NCBI RefSeq assembly: GCF_037327425.1
Contig: NZ_CP147846.1
Span: 1,922,001 to 1,986,000 of the forward strand
DNA: 64,000 bases
DNA from: Rhodococcus sovatensis
GTDB lineage: Bacteria; Actinomycetota; Actinomycetes; Mycobacteriales; Mycobacteriaceae
Reading direction: 5' to 3'
This document shows, piece after piece, positions 42,985 through 50,830 of the stretch (position 1 is its first letter; every line of letters starts with the position of its first letter). The position numbers and the translations under genes were made by a program. Below the pieces are notes generated by a model. That model saw only the letters and a list, made by a program, of their open reading frames with translations, made no database searches and had not been told where the DNA came from.

Positions 42985-43156
42985 CAAATTACGGCCCTGG
43001 GATGTCTAACCTCGAGGTTCTGATTGCGATCGACGTCGCGACCTGATCCGCGCGTCGCGATCTGACGACACTCGTGCACGCGGTGGCGCTCTCTGGACTG
43101 ACCATCTAGGACTTCGAATTCGTCGCCAGAAAGAGTAATGGTTGAGGTCGACGCTG

Positions 43157-43324
43157 TCACTGGGGCGACACAGGCGAACATGCGAGTGACGGAACTACTG
43201 GTAACCCTGGCCCCGCTCCCGATTCGACGAGAACGCGTAAGCCCTTAGATGTCAACGACGCGACGACCTTGGGAACCAACGCAACGCGGCGCTCGCCCTC
43301 CCCGGACTCACGCACGACGCCGAC
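43157..43324 (-). pseudogene. pntA: Remnant of NAD(P) transhydrogenase alpha subunit (pntA), 5' part
   Basis: Reading from the IS5 end, 38 residues match the PntA N-terminus: VGVVRESGEGERRVALVPK, then VVASLTSKGLRVLVESGAG. After GAG the frame breaks down and reaches a stop at 43157. The start codon is lost at the IS5 junction. The fragment lies between IS110 and IS5, so mobile elements have removed the rest of the gene. It has the same direction as the catabolic operon, of which it may once have been the last gene. Confidence 0.7.
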
Positions 43325-43337
43325 TAGAGCGTGTCTC

Positions 43338-43880
43338 TTAAATTGGGTCCGTTTTCGTTTTCATCGCCGGGCGGTGGTTGTGGTTGCGGGAGTGCAGAAC
43401 TGCCGCGCACAGGACAACGCCCCCGAGGAATGTCATGGCGTACTTGTCATATCGAGTGGCCACACCACGCCACTGTTTGAGCCGCCCGAAGCCACGCTCG
43501 ACGGTGTTGCGGTGCTTGTACATCGTCGGATCGAAACCCGGTGGACGACCACCGGCGGACCCCTTGTCGGCCCGTCGCTGCTTCTGGTCGCTGCGCTCGG
43601 GAATGGTGTGTTTGATCTTGCGGCGACGCAGTTCGGTGCGGGTACTGGGATGGGTGTACGCCTTGTCGGCGAGCAATCGGTAGTCCTGGTCCCCACCGGC
43701 AGCTCGGTGGGCATCGAGCAACGGCACCAACTGTGGATTGTCCCCGGCTTGCCCACCGGTCAGCAGCATCGTCACCGGCGAGCACGTCAGGTCGGTCAGT
43801 GCATGGATCTTCGTGGTGAATCCTCCGCGAGATCGACCCAACGCGTGGTCAGCGGGTTCGTCGACGGATTTCTTGTAATT
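43338..43880 (-). CDS. IS5-family transposase, ORF B (copy 1)
   Basis: About 180 residues from the frame overlap (SNYKKSVDEPADHALGRSRG) to the stop. It contains the second Asp (YRLLADKAYTHPSTR) and the Y-R-E-K type region NTVERGFGRLKQWRG with the catalytic Glu. The frame extends upstream to 44189 but that part is the shadow of ORF A. The start shown is where coding sense begins, not a start codon. Confidence 0.85.
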   Translation of the reverse strand, partial: NYKKSVDEPADHALGRSRGGFTTKIHALTDLTCSPVTMLLTGGQAGDNPQLVPLLDAHRAAGGDQDYRLLADKAYTHPSTRTELRRRKIKHTIPERSDQKQRRADKGSAGGRPPGFDPTMYKHRNTVERGFGRLKQWRGVATRYDKYAMTFLGGVVLCAAVLHSRNHNHRPAMKTKTDPI

Positions 43881-44265
43881 CGACAAGGCCCCCTGTGAGA
43901 GTGTCGGCTCGCGCACCGGCCGCATGCTGATGCGCCCGGACGCTGGTCGAGTCGATCGAGAGCACCGCCCCGATATCGCCGTCGAGTTCTTCCGGGTCGA
44001 GACCGAACACCTCGGCCACCGCGGCAAGCATCTCGTCGTAGGTGCCATCGAAGGACCATCGGTGGTGGCGTTTCCACACCGTCTGCCACGGACCGAAGTC
44101 CTCCGGCAGATCTCGCCACGGACACCCGGTACGGAATCGGTATGCGATGCCCTCCAGAATTCGCCGGTGCTCGGCGAACCGCCGCCCACGTTTTCCCACG
44201 TCGGTGGGTATCACTGGCTCGACGATCTCCCAGAACTCGTCACTGATCACTCCCACGCGCGTCAT
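43849..44265 (-). CDS. IS5-family transposase, ORF A (copy 1)
   Basis: 138 residues: DUF4096-like N-terminal part (SDEFWEIVEPVIP; RRFAEHRRILEGIAYRFRTG; WRDLPEDFGPWQTVWKRHHRW) and the first catalytic Asp in LSIDSTSVRAHQHAAG. ATG at 44265. It ends just after ORF B coding begins in another frame, so a functional enzyme needs ribosomal frameshifting (+1 sense) near 43880. Confidence 0.88.
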   Translation of the reverse strand: MTRVGVISDEFWEIVEPVIPTDVGKRGRRFAEHRRILEGIAYRFRTGCPWRDLPEDFGPWQTVWKRHHRWSFDGTYDEMLAAVAEVFGLDPEELDGDIGAVLSIDSTSVRAHQHAAGARADTLTGGLVELQEIRRRTR

Positions 44266-44312
44266 CGAAATATCATCGCTGACAGCACCTCTCAAATTTG
44301 GGAGACACGCTC

Positions 44313-44394
44313 TAAGGACGGCCTTTGCTCTCTGCTGAACACCTCGGTTCTTCTCTTCGGTGGCCGAATTCTGCTTGTCCTGTCGTGGTGTCAT
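44313..44394 (-). pseudogene. Truncated ORF at the 3' end of the catabolic operon, cut by IS5
   Basis: ATG at 44394 overlaps the SDR stop (ATGA) and starts MTPRQDKQNSATEEKNRG..., 27 residues up to the IS5 edge. Translational coupling suggests it was the next gene; across the element the same frame stops after a few codons. It could equally be chance. Confidence 0.3.
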
Positions 44395-45128
44395 CGAGCC
44401 GTGTATCCGCCGTCGACGAGAAGCGTGGTGCCGGTGATCATTTGAGCTGAGGGGCCAGCGAGAAAGGCAACCGCGCCAACGATGTCTTCGGCTTCCCCGA
44501 AGCGGCCCATCGGTATGCGGTCGAGCAACACCTGGCCCCACCCGGGTGTGTCCAAGGTGCCAGCGGTCAGGTCCGTGCGTACGAAGGTGGGGGCTACGGT
44601 ATTGACTCTAATTCCGTGTGAAGCCCATTCGATGGCAAGTACTTTGGTGAGTTGGTCCAGCCCGCCCTTGCTGGCGCAGTATGCTGCTCGTTCTTCGATG
44701 CCGACTGTGCCTGCTTGCGATCCGATGTTGACGATGACTCCTGAGATACCGCCGGCGATCCATTGCCGAGCGATCTCACGGCTCAGGAAGAATGTGCCCT
44801 TCAGATTCGTGTCGAGAACAGTATCCCACTGGTCCTCCGTGACATCGAGTGCCGCGGATGGGGCGTTGACTCCTGCGTTGTTGACCAGGATGTCGATCGA
44901 CGGTCGCAGTCGGCGAACGAAGTCGGAGATGTTCTGAGCATTGGCGATATCGAGCAGGTGGCCGACAGCGTGACCGTCGGATTCGATGGCCCGTTGCCCG
45001 GCTTCGGTGCGCGAAGTTCCGTGGACTTCCGCACCGAGGCTGCTCAGTGCGTGTGCGATCGCTCGGCCGAGTCCTTTGTTGGCGCCTGTGACCAGAGCGG
45101 TCTTCCCGGCGAGGGAGAAACTGACCAT
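44391..45128 (-). CDS. Short-chain dehydrogenase/reductase
   Basis: 245 residues of classical SDR: cofactor site TGANKGLGRAIA, NNAG (VNNAGVNAPSAALD), catalytic Ser in VNIGSQAG, YCASKGG (Tyr-x-x-x-Lys) and PG near the end with SAQMITGTTLLVDGGYT. It oxidises or reduces a hydroxyl/keto group in the catabolic pathway. ATG at 45128 (MVSFSLAGKTALVTG) is chosen over the upstream ATG at 45188. Last intact gene of the minus-strand operon. Confidence 0.92.
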   Translation of the reverse strand: MVSFSLAGKTALVTGANKGLGRAIAHALSSLGAEVHGTSRTEAGQRAIESDGHAVGHLLDIANAQNISDFVRRLRPSIDILVNNAGVNAPSAALDVTEDQWDTVLDTNLKGTFFLSREIARQWIAGGISGVIVNIGSQAGTVGIEERAAYCASKGGLDQLTKVLAIEWASHGIRVNTVAPTFVRTDLTAGTLDTPGWGQVLLDRIPMGRFGEAEDIVGAVAFLAGPSAQMITGTTLLVDGGYTAR

Positions 45129-45216
45129 CGTGTTCCGATCGAGTAGTGGTTGGGCAGAGCGGTGTCGAGGCCGAAAGGATCTCGACACCGCTCGTTGGTC
45201 GGCGGACGTTCGTGTC

Positions 45217-46536
45217 CTAGATGGCGGCGGGTGTCTTGGGCTTCCAGCTCAGGTTGTCGCCACCGAACTTCGCGGCCCGTACATCGCCGGAACGAGCGTG
45301 TCCTTCGAAGTACTCCACTCGTGCCGCGCGTCCGCATAGTCGCCCTAGCTCGGCGGACGCGGCCGCGTCGGTGACTTCTTGATAGGTCACAGTCTTGATG
45401 TACTTGCCCACCCACAGACCTCCGGTGTACCGAGCTGCATGCCGCGTCGGCAGAGTGTGATTCGTGCCAATCACTTTGTCTCCGTATGAGACGCAGGTCT
45501 TTTCGCCGAGAAAGAGCGCGCCATAATTCGTCATCGCATCCAACGCGCGGCGCGGTTCGGAGGTGAGGATCTGTACATGCTCCGACGCGAAAGTGTCTGC
45601 CAGTGCGTAGGCAGCCTCGATATCGGCGACAACGATGACCTGTCCGTGGTCGCGCCACGCCGCTCCTGCGAAGTCTCGGGTGGGCATGTCGGGCAGGAGG
45701 GCATCGATATGCTCGATGACCGCCCGTGCCAGAGCTTCGGACTCTGTGATGAGAATGGCTGGGGAATCGGGTCCGTGCTCGGCTTGGCTGAGCAAATCCA
45801 CCGCAACGATGAAGGGATCTGCGTCAGAATCTGCTACGACCAGGACCTCGGTAGGCCCTGCAAACAGGTCGATCCCTACTTCCCCGAACAGTTGACGCTT
45901 GGCCTCCGCCACGAACGCGTTGCCCGGGCCTGCAAGCATATCGACTTTGCTGATGGTCTCGGTACCGAGCGCCATTGCTCCGACTGCCTGCACACCGCCG
46001 AGAAGGTAGATCTCGTGTGCGCCGGCAAGATGAAATGCTGCCACGGTCGCCGCGGGGATCTCACCGCGGATCGGGGGTGTGCACGCGGTGATATGGGGAA
46101 CACCCGCCACCTTCGCGGTCACCGTCGTCATGTGCGCCGAGGCGACCAGTGGATATCGACCACCGGGCGCATACGCTCCTGCAGCGGAGACCGGAAGGTT
46201 CCTCTGGCCGAGGTGAACTCCTGGCGCGGTTTCGATTTCGAAGTCGTGCAGCGAGTCCCGCTGGTGCTGTGCGAATACCCGGACGTTCTCCTGCACCGTC
46301 CGAATGTCGTCGAGAACCTCGATGGGGACGGATGAGATGATCTCTTCGATCTTCTCATCCGACAGTTTGAAACTTTCCGGTGACCACTTGTCGAACTTTT
46401 CCGAATATTCCCTCACCGCCGCGTCACCTCTGTCCCGAATATCGGCCAGGACCGTGCGGACAGTTTCCGCCACAGCCGGATCGCCGGCTGACGATGGAGC
46501 AGTAGCAGCAGTCTTGAGGTAGAGCGGATCTAACAT
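45217..46536 (-). CDS. Histidinol-dehydrogenase-superfamily enzyme, probably a catabolic secondary-alcohol dehydrogenase
   Basis: 439 residues of HisD fold: YAPGGRYPLVASAHMT, AGPGNAFVAEAKRQLFG, SQAEHGPDS (catalytic Glu-His) and SEHVQI. No other histidine genes are near, and the operon is catabolic. Non-biosynthetic members of this family, such as sulfopropanediol 3-dehydrogenase HpsN, oxidise other alcohols in two NAD-dependent steps; a similar role is inferred without naming the substrate. ATG at 46536 with AAGGGAGAAAACA in front. A hairpin (CAGCACC/GGTGCTG, 46590-46611) lies upstream. Confidence 0.85.
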   Translation of the reverse strand: MLDPLYLKTAATAPSSAGDPAVAETVRTVLADIRDRGDAAVREYSEKFDKWSPESFKLSDEKIEEIISSVPIEVLDDIRTVQENVRVFAQHQRDSLHDFEIETAPGVHLGQRNLPVSAAGAYAPGGRYPLVASAHMTTVTAKVAGVPHITACTPPIRGEIPAATVAAFHLAGAHEIYLLGGVQAVGAMALGTETISKVDMLAGPGNAFVAEAKRQLFGEVGIDLFAGPTEVLVVADSDADPFIVAVDLLSQAEHGPDSPAILITESEALARAVIEHIDALLPDMPTRDFAGAAWRDHGQVIVVADIEAAYALADTFASEHVQILTSEPRRALDAMTNYGALFLGEKTCVSYGDKVIGTNHTLPTRHAARYTGGLWVGKYIKTVTYQEVTDAAASAELGRLCGRAARVEYFEGHARSGDVRAAKFGGDNLSWKPKTPAAI

Positions 46537-46796
46537 TGTTTTCTCCCTTGTCTATTGGTGATTCTGAAACGGTGGCGCCCTGGTGACCTCAGCACCCGAT
46601 AGACGGTGCTGGGATGGCAATGATCGAGAGTTCGGCACAAACTGTCGACGAAAGTGTGCGCGAAGCGCAAAGCGTCAGCTCTACGCTGATCGGTCCAATG
46701 TCAGAAATACGCGCAACGCTTTCCATCGACGGATACTCGGATGCTGCGCTGCGCTCTTTCAACGGACGGTGACGCGGTGCACAACAGCTTTACGGG

Positions 46797-47942
46797 TCAG
46801 AACTGTGTTCGGAGAGCCTGTGTTTGTCCGGTTTCCGCCGCGAGGTACGCAAGTTCGATGATTTCGATAACATGTCGAGCGTGCTCAGCGGTGACTACGG
46901 AGGCCTTTCCGTCTCGTACCCAGTCGACCATTTGCATGATGTCCTCGAAAACGTGGAGTTCTTGGAGGCCCCAGTGGCCTTCGGTGGTGTGCGGCAAGAT
47001 GAGTTCGTTGCCGCCGAAGTTGGGGTGAATTCCCCCGTCTGGGGCTTGGCGGGCGGTGGTTCGTCCTTCGTAGTCGAAGGGCTCACCGTTGAGTTCGAGT
47101 CCGATGATCTCGCCGTCAGTACCGTAGTATCGGCCGGAAAAGTCGAATTCGACACCGGGCGTGATGTTTCCGGCTGCTGTTCCGTATGCGAGAGCAAATT
47201 TGTTGGCTCCGAAGTCGAGCAGCATGACGGTATTGTCGTGCACGTCGACATCGACCGTTGCGCCGTTCAGACTTCGCTGGGGAACGAGCGTCCCGGACAG
47301 CGCGGTCACTCGCTTGACGGGCCCCAGGATGCCTGTCAAGCCGTGCAGGGAATAGACTGTCAGGTCGTAGAGAGGCCCCCCGCCGGGGTTCTTGAAATAC
47401 CACGTGGGGTCGACGTTGGTGGTGGCGTCGTGTCCTTGACGTTCGGGCTCGGCAACGTGGTAGTTACCGAATGCTGCGCCGCATACGGCCCAGGACAGCT
47501 GGCCGATCTCGCCGGTGTCGATGAGTTCTTTGATTCGCCGGTTGTGTGGGCGGAGCATCTCGCCGGGTGACGGAAGCAGAACCAGGGACTTGGATCGAGC
47601 AAGTTCGATGAGGTCGTCTGCCTCGTCGGTTGTAATGGTCATTGTCTTGTTGACGTGTACGTGTTTTCCCGCGATGAGGGCGGCGCGAACCTGCTGGTAG
47701 TGCAGGCCAATGGGTGAGCCGATAGTGACGGCATCGATACGGTCGTCAGCGAGCATTGCATCGAGAGAGTCGTAGGCCTTACAGTTGTCGAACCGTTCCG
47801 CTGCGGCGGTTGCTCTGGGCAGAACCGGGTCGCAGACGCCGATGACTTCGACTGTTGCCGCAGTGTCGTCGACGAGGAAATGCGGCATCAGCCGGGAGTT
47901 TATTGCGCCGGCTCCTACGAAGCCGAGCTTGAGACGAGTCAC
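46797..47942 (-). CDS. Gfo/Idh/MocA-family oxidoreductase
   Basis: 381 residues. N-terminal Rossmann fold LKLGFVGAGAINSRLMPHF, then HVHVNKTMTITTDEAD (family EKP-type motif altered to NKT) and the C-terminal beta sheet with GGGPLYDLTVYSLHGLTGILGPV (in pieces), where DLTVYSLH replaces the usual G-D-x-x-x-H. Acts on a polyol, sugar or related compound with NAD(P). GTG at 47942 with AGAAGGA upstream; the frame is open for another 870 bases but that is antisense over the next gene. Confidence 0.88.
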   Translation of the reverse strand: MTRLKLGFVGAGAINSRLMPHFLVDDTAATVEVIGVCDPVLPRATAAAERFDNCKAYDSLDAMLADDRIDAVTIGSPIGLHYQQVRAALIAGKHVHVNKTMTITTDEADDLIELARSKSLVLLPSPGEMLRPHNRRIKELIDTGEIGQLSWAVCGAAFGNYHVAEPERQGHDATTNVDPTWYFKNPGGGPLYDLTVYSLHGLTGILGPVKRVTALSGTLVPQRSLNGATVDVDVHDNTVMLLDFGANKFALAYGTAAGNITPGVEFDFSGRYYGTDGEIIGLELNGEPFDYEGRTTARQAPDGGIHPNFGGNELILPHTTEGHWGLQELHVFEDIMQMVDWVRDGKASVVTAEHARHVIEIIELAYLAAETGQTQALRTQF

Positions 47943-48088
47943 GGGAAGATCCTTCTGGTGTGGTTCGTGATGGTGTTCGGGATGCTCTCTCCGAGGGCAA
48001 TGAGAGGCTCCTTTCAGCGGTGTGGCTGGATGTGCTTCGTTGGGGCGTAGGGGAGCCTCGCGCGGCCATATTCTGGACGCGTCGACGG

Positions 48089-49090
48089 TCAGTGGGTTGT
48101 GAAGTCGATCAGCACTTTCGGTCGTTTTTTGTTCGGGGACAGGAGTGCATTGAACGCATCGGTTGCCTGGTGCGGTTGAAACGTGTTTTCTACCAATGGT
48201 TTCAGCAGGACCGAACCTCGCGCGACCAGGCCGATGAGTCTGTCCCAGTGATCTATTCCTGACAGAACTGCATGGATGGTGGCGTTCTTGAGCACCAAGG
48301 GGGCCACGGGGAAGGAGGGGACAGGTGAGTTGGGGACTCCCACCAGTGAGACTCGTCCACCATCGCAGATGGCTCCAGGGATAGTCGCTGCGACGTTGGG
48401 TGCGCCTGATGCTTCGATGGCTACGGAGTAGGTATCCGGGGTGACACTGTCCGGGCGAAGTGCCGACCGCGCACCCATCGACAATGCCAGTTCGAGTCCT
48501 GCGGGGTCGATCCCGACGACATCGACTGTAGCGCCGAAAGCGCGACAGATCTGGAGCGCTATGAGGCCTACTGTTCCGGTACCGAAGATCACAACGTTGT
48601 CGGATTCGATGACGCCGACGCGCTCGACTGCGTGCAGTGCAGTTGCACCTGGTTCGAGCAGTGCCGCTTCGAGGTCGGACAACTCGTCCGGGATGTGCGC
48701 GAGTACCTTCGCAGGGACGGAGAAGTACTGCGATGCAGCACCTGGGGAGTCGCCGAGGACTCCGACCTCGATGCGACGTGCACAGTTCACTCGGTGTCCC
48801 CGTCGGCATTGGCTACACACGTCGCACGTGATGAAGTTGTGTCCGACGACCCTGTTTCCCGGTGCGAGTTCTTTTACTCCGGCACCTACCTCCACGATCG
48901 TTCCGCTCCATTCGTGGCCGAAAACGAATGGGTAGGTCTTGGCGCCGGTGTGGATGTAGGTGCTGGTGCCCTTGTACAGGCTTGCGTCTACACCGCACAG
49001 TCCAACGTAAGCGATGCGCACCACGCAATGCCCTGGTGTCGCTGCTGGTGGCAGGTCCCCGATAGTCGGGCCACCGTGTTCTAGAGCCAC
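48089..49090 (-). CDS. Zinc-dependent alcohol dehydrogenase, N-terminus cut by IS3
   Basis: About 333 residues of MDR type: GLCGVDASLY, GHEWSGTIVEVG, structural-zinc cysteines in CDVCSQCRRGHRVNCARR, Rossmann VVIFGTGTVGLIALQICRAFG. The frame begins at GTG 49090, directly at the edge of the IS3 element, with VALEHGGPTIGDLPPAATPG; family members have a few more residues before this, so the natural start and ribosome site are probably lost. Without them expression is doubtful. See the second N-terminal fragment at 50315-50434. Confidence 0.82.
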   Translation of the reverse strand: MALEHGGPTIGDLPPAATPGHCVVRIAYVGLCGVDASLYKGTSTYIHTGAKTYPFVFGHEWSGTIVEVGAGVKELAPGNRVVGHNFITCDVCSQCRRGHRVNCARRIEVGVLGDSPGAASQYFSVPAKVLAHIPDELSDLEAALLEPGATALHAVERVGVIESDNVVIFGTGTVGLIALQICRAFGATVDVVGIDPAGLELALSMGARSALRPDSVTPDTYSVAIEASGAPNVAATIPGAICDGGRVSLVGVPNSPVPSFPVAPLVLKNATIHAVLSGIDHWDRLIGLVARGSVLLKPLVENTFQPHQATDAFNALLSPNKKRPKVLIDFTTH

Positions 49091-49103
49091 GGTGTGATTG
49101 ATT

Positions 49104-49940
49104 TCAGTCGATCTCGCAACCCTCGACCGGTTGGTGGTTGTGGGTGCATTGGGCAGCGTACTCGGACGGCGTGAGGTAGCCGAGTGATGAGTGCCGGTGT
49201 CGATGGTTGTGGTCGTCTTTGAAGTCCTCGATCACCACCCTCGCTTCGAGAAGGCTCGTCCAGTGATTGCGGTTCAGGCACTCCTTCCGTAGTCGGTTGT
49301 TGAACGATTCGATGTGTCCGTTGTTCCACGGCGTCCCCGGCGGGATGTAGGAGATACCGACACGGTCGCGACAGAACTGTTGCAGCACATGCGAAATGAA
49401 CTCCGGACCGTTGTCCATTCTCAGGACCATCGGCGGTCCGTCCCACAGCGCGAACGTCTTGTCGAGCTCGTCGGTCAGTCGTTGCGCGGTGATCGAGCGC
49501 TCCACGATGTTCAACAGGGACTGCCGGGTGTGTTCGTCGATCATCGACGCGATCTTGATCGCTTTCCCATCCACCGTGGAGTCGAACTGAAAATCCATAG
49601 CCCACACCACTTTCGGCGCATCGGCTTCGATCTGCGGGCAGGAGCTGATGCCGGCGCGTTTGCGGGGATGATAGATCCGAACCTGCAGACCCTCCTCCTT
49701 CCAGAGCCGGTGCACCTTCTTCTTGTTCACCGACATGCCCTGGTCGTGCCTCAGATGCGCCCAGGCGCGACGGAAGCCGTGCAGTGGATGCGAGCCTGCG
49801 TATGTCCGCAGCGACGCCCTCAGGGCCGCGTCGGGATCCGCGGGTGTGTCGGCGATCGGTGTTCGTGCGTAGGTGGAGCGGGCAAGCCCAACAGCTTTGC
49901 ACGCCAGACGTTTCGACAGACTCATGGTGTTGACGAGCAT
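49104..49940 (-). CDS. IS3-family transposase ORF B (integrase domain)
   Basis: 278 residues with the DDE core: VWAMDFQFDSTV, MVLRMDNGPEFIS, WNNGHIESFNNRLRKECL, and the HTH_21 N-terminal part (HGFRRAWAHLRHDQGMSVNKKKVHRLW in pieces). In the -1 frame relative to ORF A, as expected for an A/B fusion made by frameshifting. Confidence 0.94.
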   Translation of the reverse strand: MLVNTMSLSKRLACKAVGLARSTYARTPIADTPADPDAALRASLRTYAGSHPLHGFRRAWAHLRHDQGMSVNKKKVHRLWKEEGLQVRIYHPRKRAGISSCPQIEADAPKVVWAMDFQFDSTVDGKAIKIASMIDEHTRQSLLNIVERSITAQRLTDELDKTFALWDGPPMVLRMDNGPEFISHVLQQFCRDRVGISYIPPGTPWNNGHIESFNNRLRKECLNRNHWTSLLEARVVIEDFKDDHNHRHRHSSLGYLTPSEYAAQCTHNHQPVEGCEID

Positions 49941-49969
49941 GTCGACGGCGCGGCGCTTGGCGGCTGGGC

Positions 49970-50251
49970 TCAGAATTTTCCCTTCGCTACCTCCCGCAGT
50001 GCGTCCTTCTCCAGCTCGGCCTCGGCGAGCAGGCGTTTGAGCTTGCCGTTCTGCTCGCGCAGCTCCTTGAGTTCCTTCGCGGCATCGGTGTCCATCCCGC
50101 CGTACTGACGCCGCCAGTTGTACAACGTCGCCGCCGACACCTCGAGCTCCGCCGCGATCTCCTCTTGCGTCTTGCCTGCAGCGGTCAGCTCATCGGCACG
50201 GCGCAGTTTGCGCACGATGTCCTCGGCAGAGTTGCGCTTCCGTCCAGCCAT
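49970..50251 (-). CDS. IS3-family transposase ORF A
   Basis: 93 residues: helix-turn-helix (AEDIVRKLRRADELTAAGKTQEEIAAELEVSAATLYNWRRQYG in pieces) and a leucine-rich coiled coil (ELKELREQNGKLKRLLAEAELEKDAL in part). ATG at 50251; an ATG at 50260 is possible. A GGGAAAA slippery heptamer at 49976-49982, in the correct X-XXY-YYZ phase just before the stop, would allow -1 frameshifting into ORF B. Confidence 0.9.
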   Translation of the reverse strand: MAGRKRNSAEDIVRKLRRADELTAAGKTQEEIAAELEVSAATLYNWRRQYGGMDTDAAKELKELREQNGKLKRLLAEAELEKDALREVAKGKF

Positions 50252-50314
50252 GTTCTCCATCGTCCTATCCGCCCACTTCAGGGGCAACAAGACTCTAAAA
50301 CGAGATGGCCCCGT

Positions 50315-50434
50315 TCACCGGGGACACGCCACTGGCACCGGGAGTGACTGTGTCTCGATGGTATTGGGTGCGGTCATCACCAAGCCCAACATCGTGGCGC
50401 TCGAGAACATGGTGTCGAGAGTGTGCGTCGGCAT
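50315..50434 (-). pseudogene. N-terminal fragment of a second alcohol dehydrogenase, cut by IS3
   Basis: ATG at 50434 with AGGAG six bases upstream reads MPTHTLDTMFSSATMLGLVM, then TAPNTIETQSLPVPVACPR, and stops at 50315-50317, inside the IS3 end (TGA of TGAACGGGG). This looks like the start of an MDR dehydrogenase. It covers the same region as the first residues of the enzyme at 48089-49090 but differs in sequence, so two such genes once stood here or the region was rearranged. Confidence 0.55.
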
Positions 50435-50443
50435 AGCGATCTC

Positions 50444-50809
50444 CTAGGGATGCGTTTGAAACTGATCCGAGTCGGTCGAGTCGGGAGCAATCAATGGCCG
50501 GGCCATTGCCCAACTTCCGAACAGCCCTGCAAATAGCAGTAATCCGATGCCTGCGTAGAGGTTGACTCTGATACCCCCGGACTTATCCAGCTCCTCGGTT
50601 GTGGTGTTCACTACTCCGAGTATCAGCAGGAAGATTCCGTAGAAAGCGAACAAGCCAGCGATGATGATTCGAAGATCGAACAGTTTGCTCGCTGATCCCT
50701 GGGCGCGTTCCGCTCGTTCGCTGGCAGCGATGATCGAGTCGAATGCCTGGTCTGGCGTGGCGGCGGAGCCGCTGTCGAAGTTGCTGTCGGGTGTACTGGA
50801 TGTGGACAT
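50444..50809 (-). CDS. Two-span membrane protein, probable partner of the SSS symporter
   Basis: 121 residues: acidic N-terminal ~40 residues, then two hydrophobic segments (IIIAGLFAFYGIFLLILGVV; NLYAGIGLLLFAGLFGSWAM). It lies 21 bases after the symporter stop in the same operon. Small membrane partners beside solute:sodium symporters are common. ATG at 50809 with GGAG upstream. Confidence 0.72.
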   Translation of the reverse strand: MSTSSTPDSNFDSGSAATPDQAFDSIIAASERAERAQGSASKLFDLRIIIAGLFAFYGIFLLILGVVNTTTEELDKSGGIRVNLYAGIGLLLFAGLFGSWAMARPLIAPDSTDSDQFQTHP

Positions 50810-50830
50810 GGTGTCTCCGTTGTCGGTGGG

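Larger units (their letters stand above)
41600..43005 (+). mobile_element. IS110-family element (ends approximate)
   Basis: Defined by its DEDD transposase. This family has no terminal inverted repeats, so ends are estimates: the left from the ~160-base noncoding stretch before the gene, the right just after the transposase stop near 42984. Confidence 0.65.
43327..44312 (-). mobile_element. IS5-family element, copy 1
   Basis: 986 bases with terminal repeats GAGCGTGTCTC at each end, flanked by TA (43325-43326 and 44313-44314). The translated ORFs are identical to those of copy 2 at 61115-62100, which has the same length and orientation. Carries a two-frame transposase. Confidence 0.92.
49091..50317 (-). 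mobile_element. IS3-family element (ends approximate)
   Basis: Contains ORF A and ORF B of an IS3 transposase. The high-coordinate end is set at the TGAACGGGG sequence at 50317 reading inward, typical of IS3 ends. The low end is set by the adjacent alcohol dehydrogenase frame; no clear matching inverted repeat was found there. Confidence 0.75.

Noticed and set aside
46797..48809. 670-residue version of the Gfo/Idh protein
   Set aside because: The first ~290 residues are Arg-rich antisense over the alcohol dehydrogenase gene; the oxidoreductase begins at GTG 47942.
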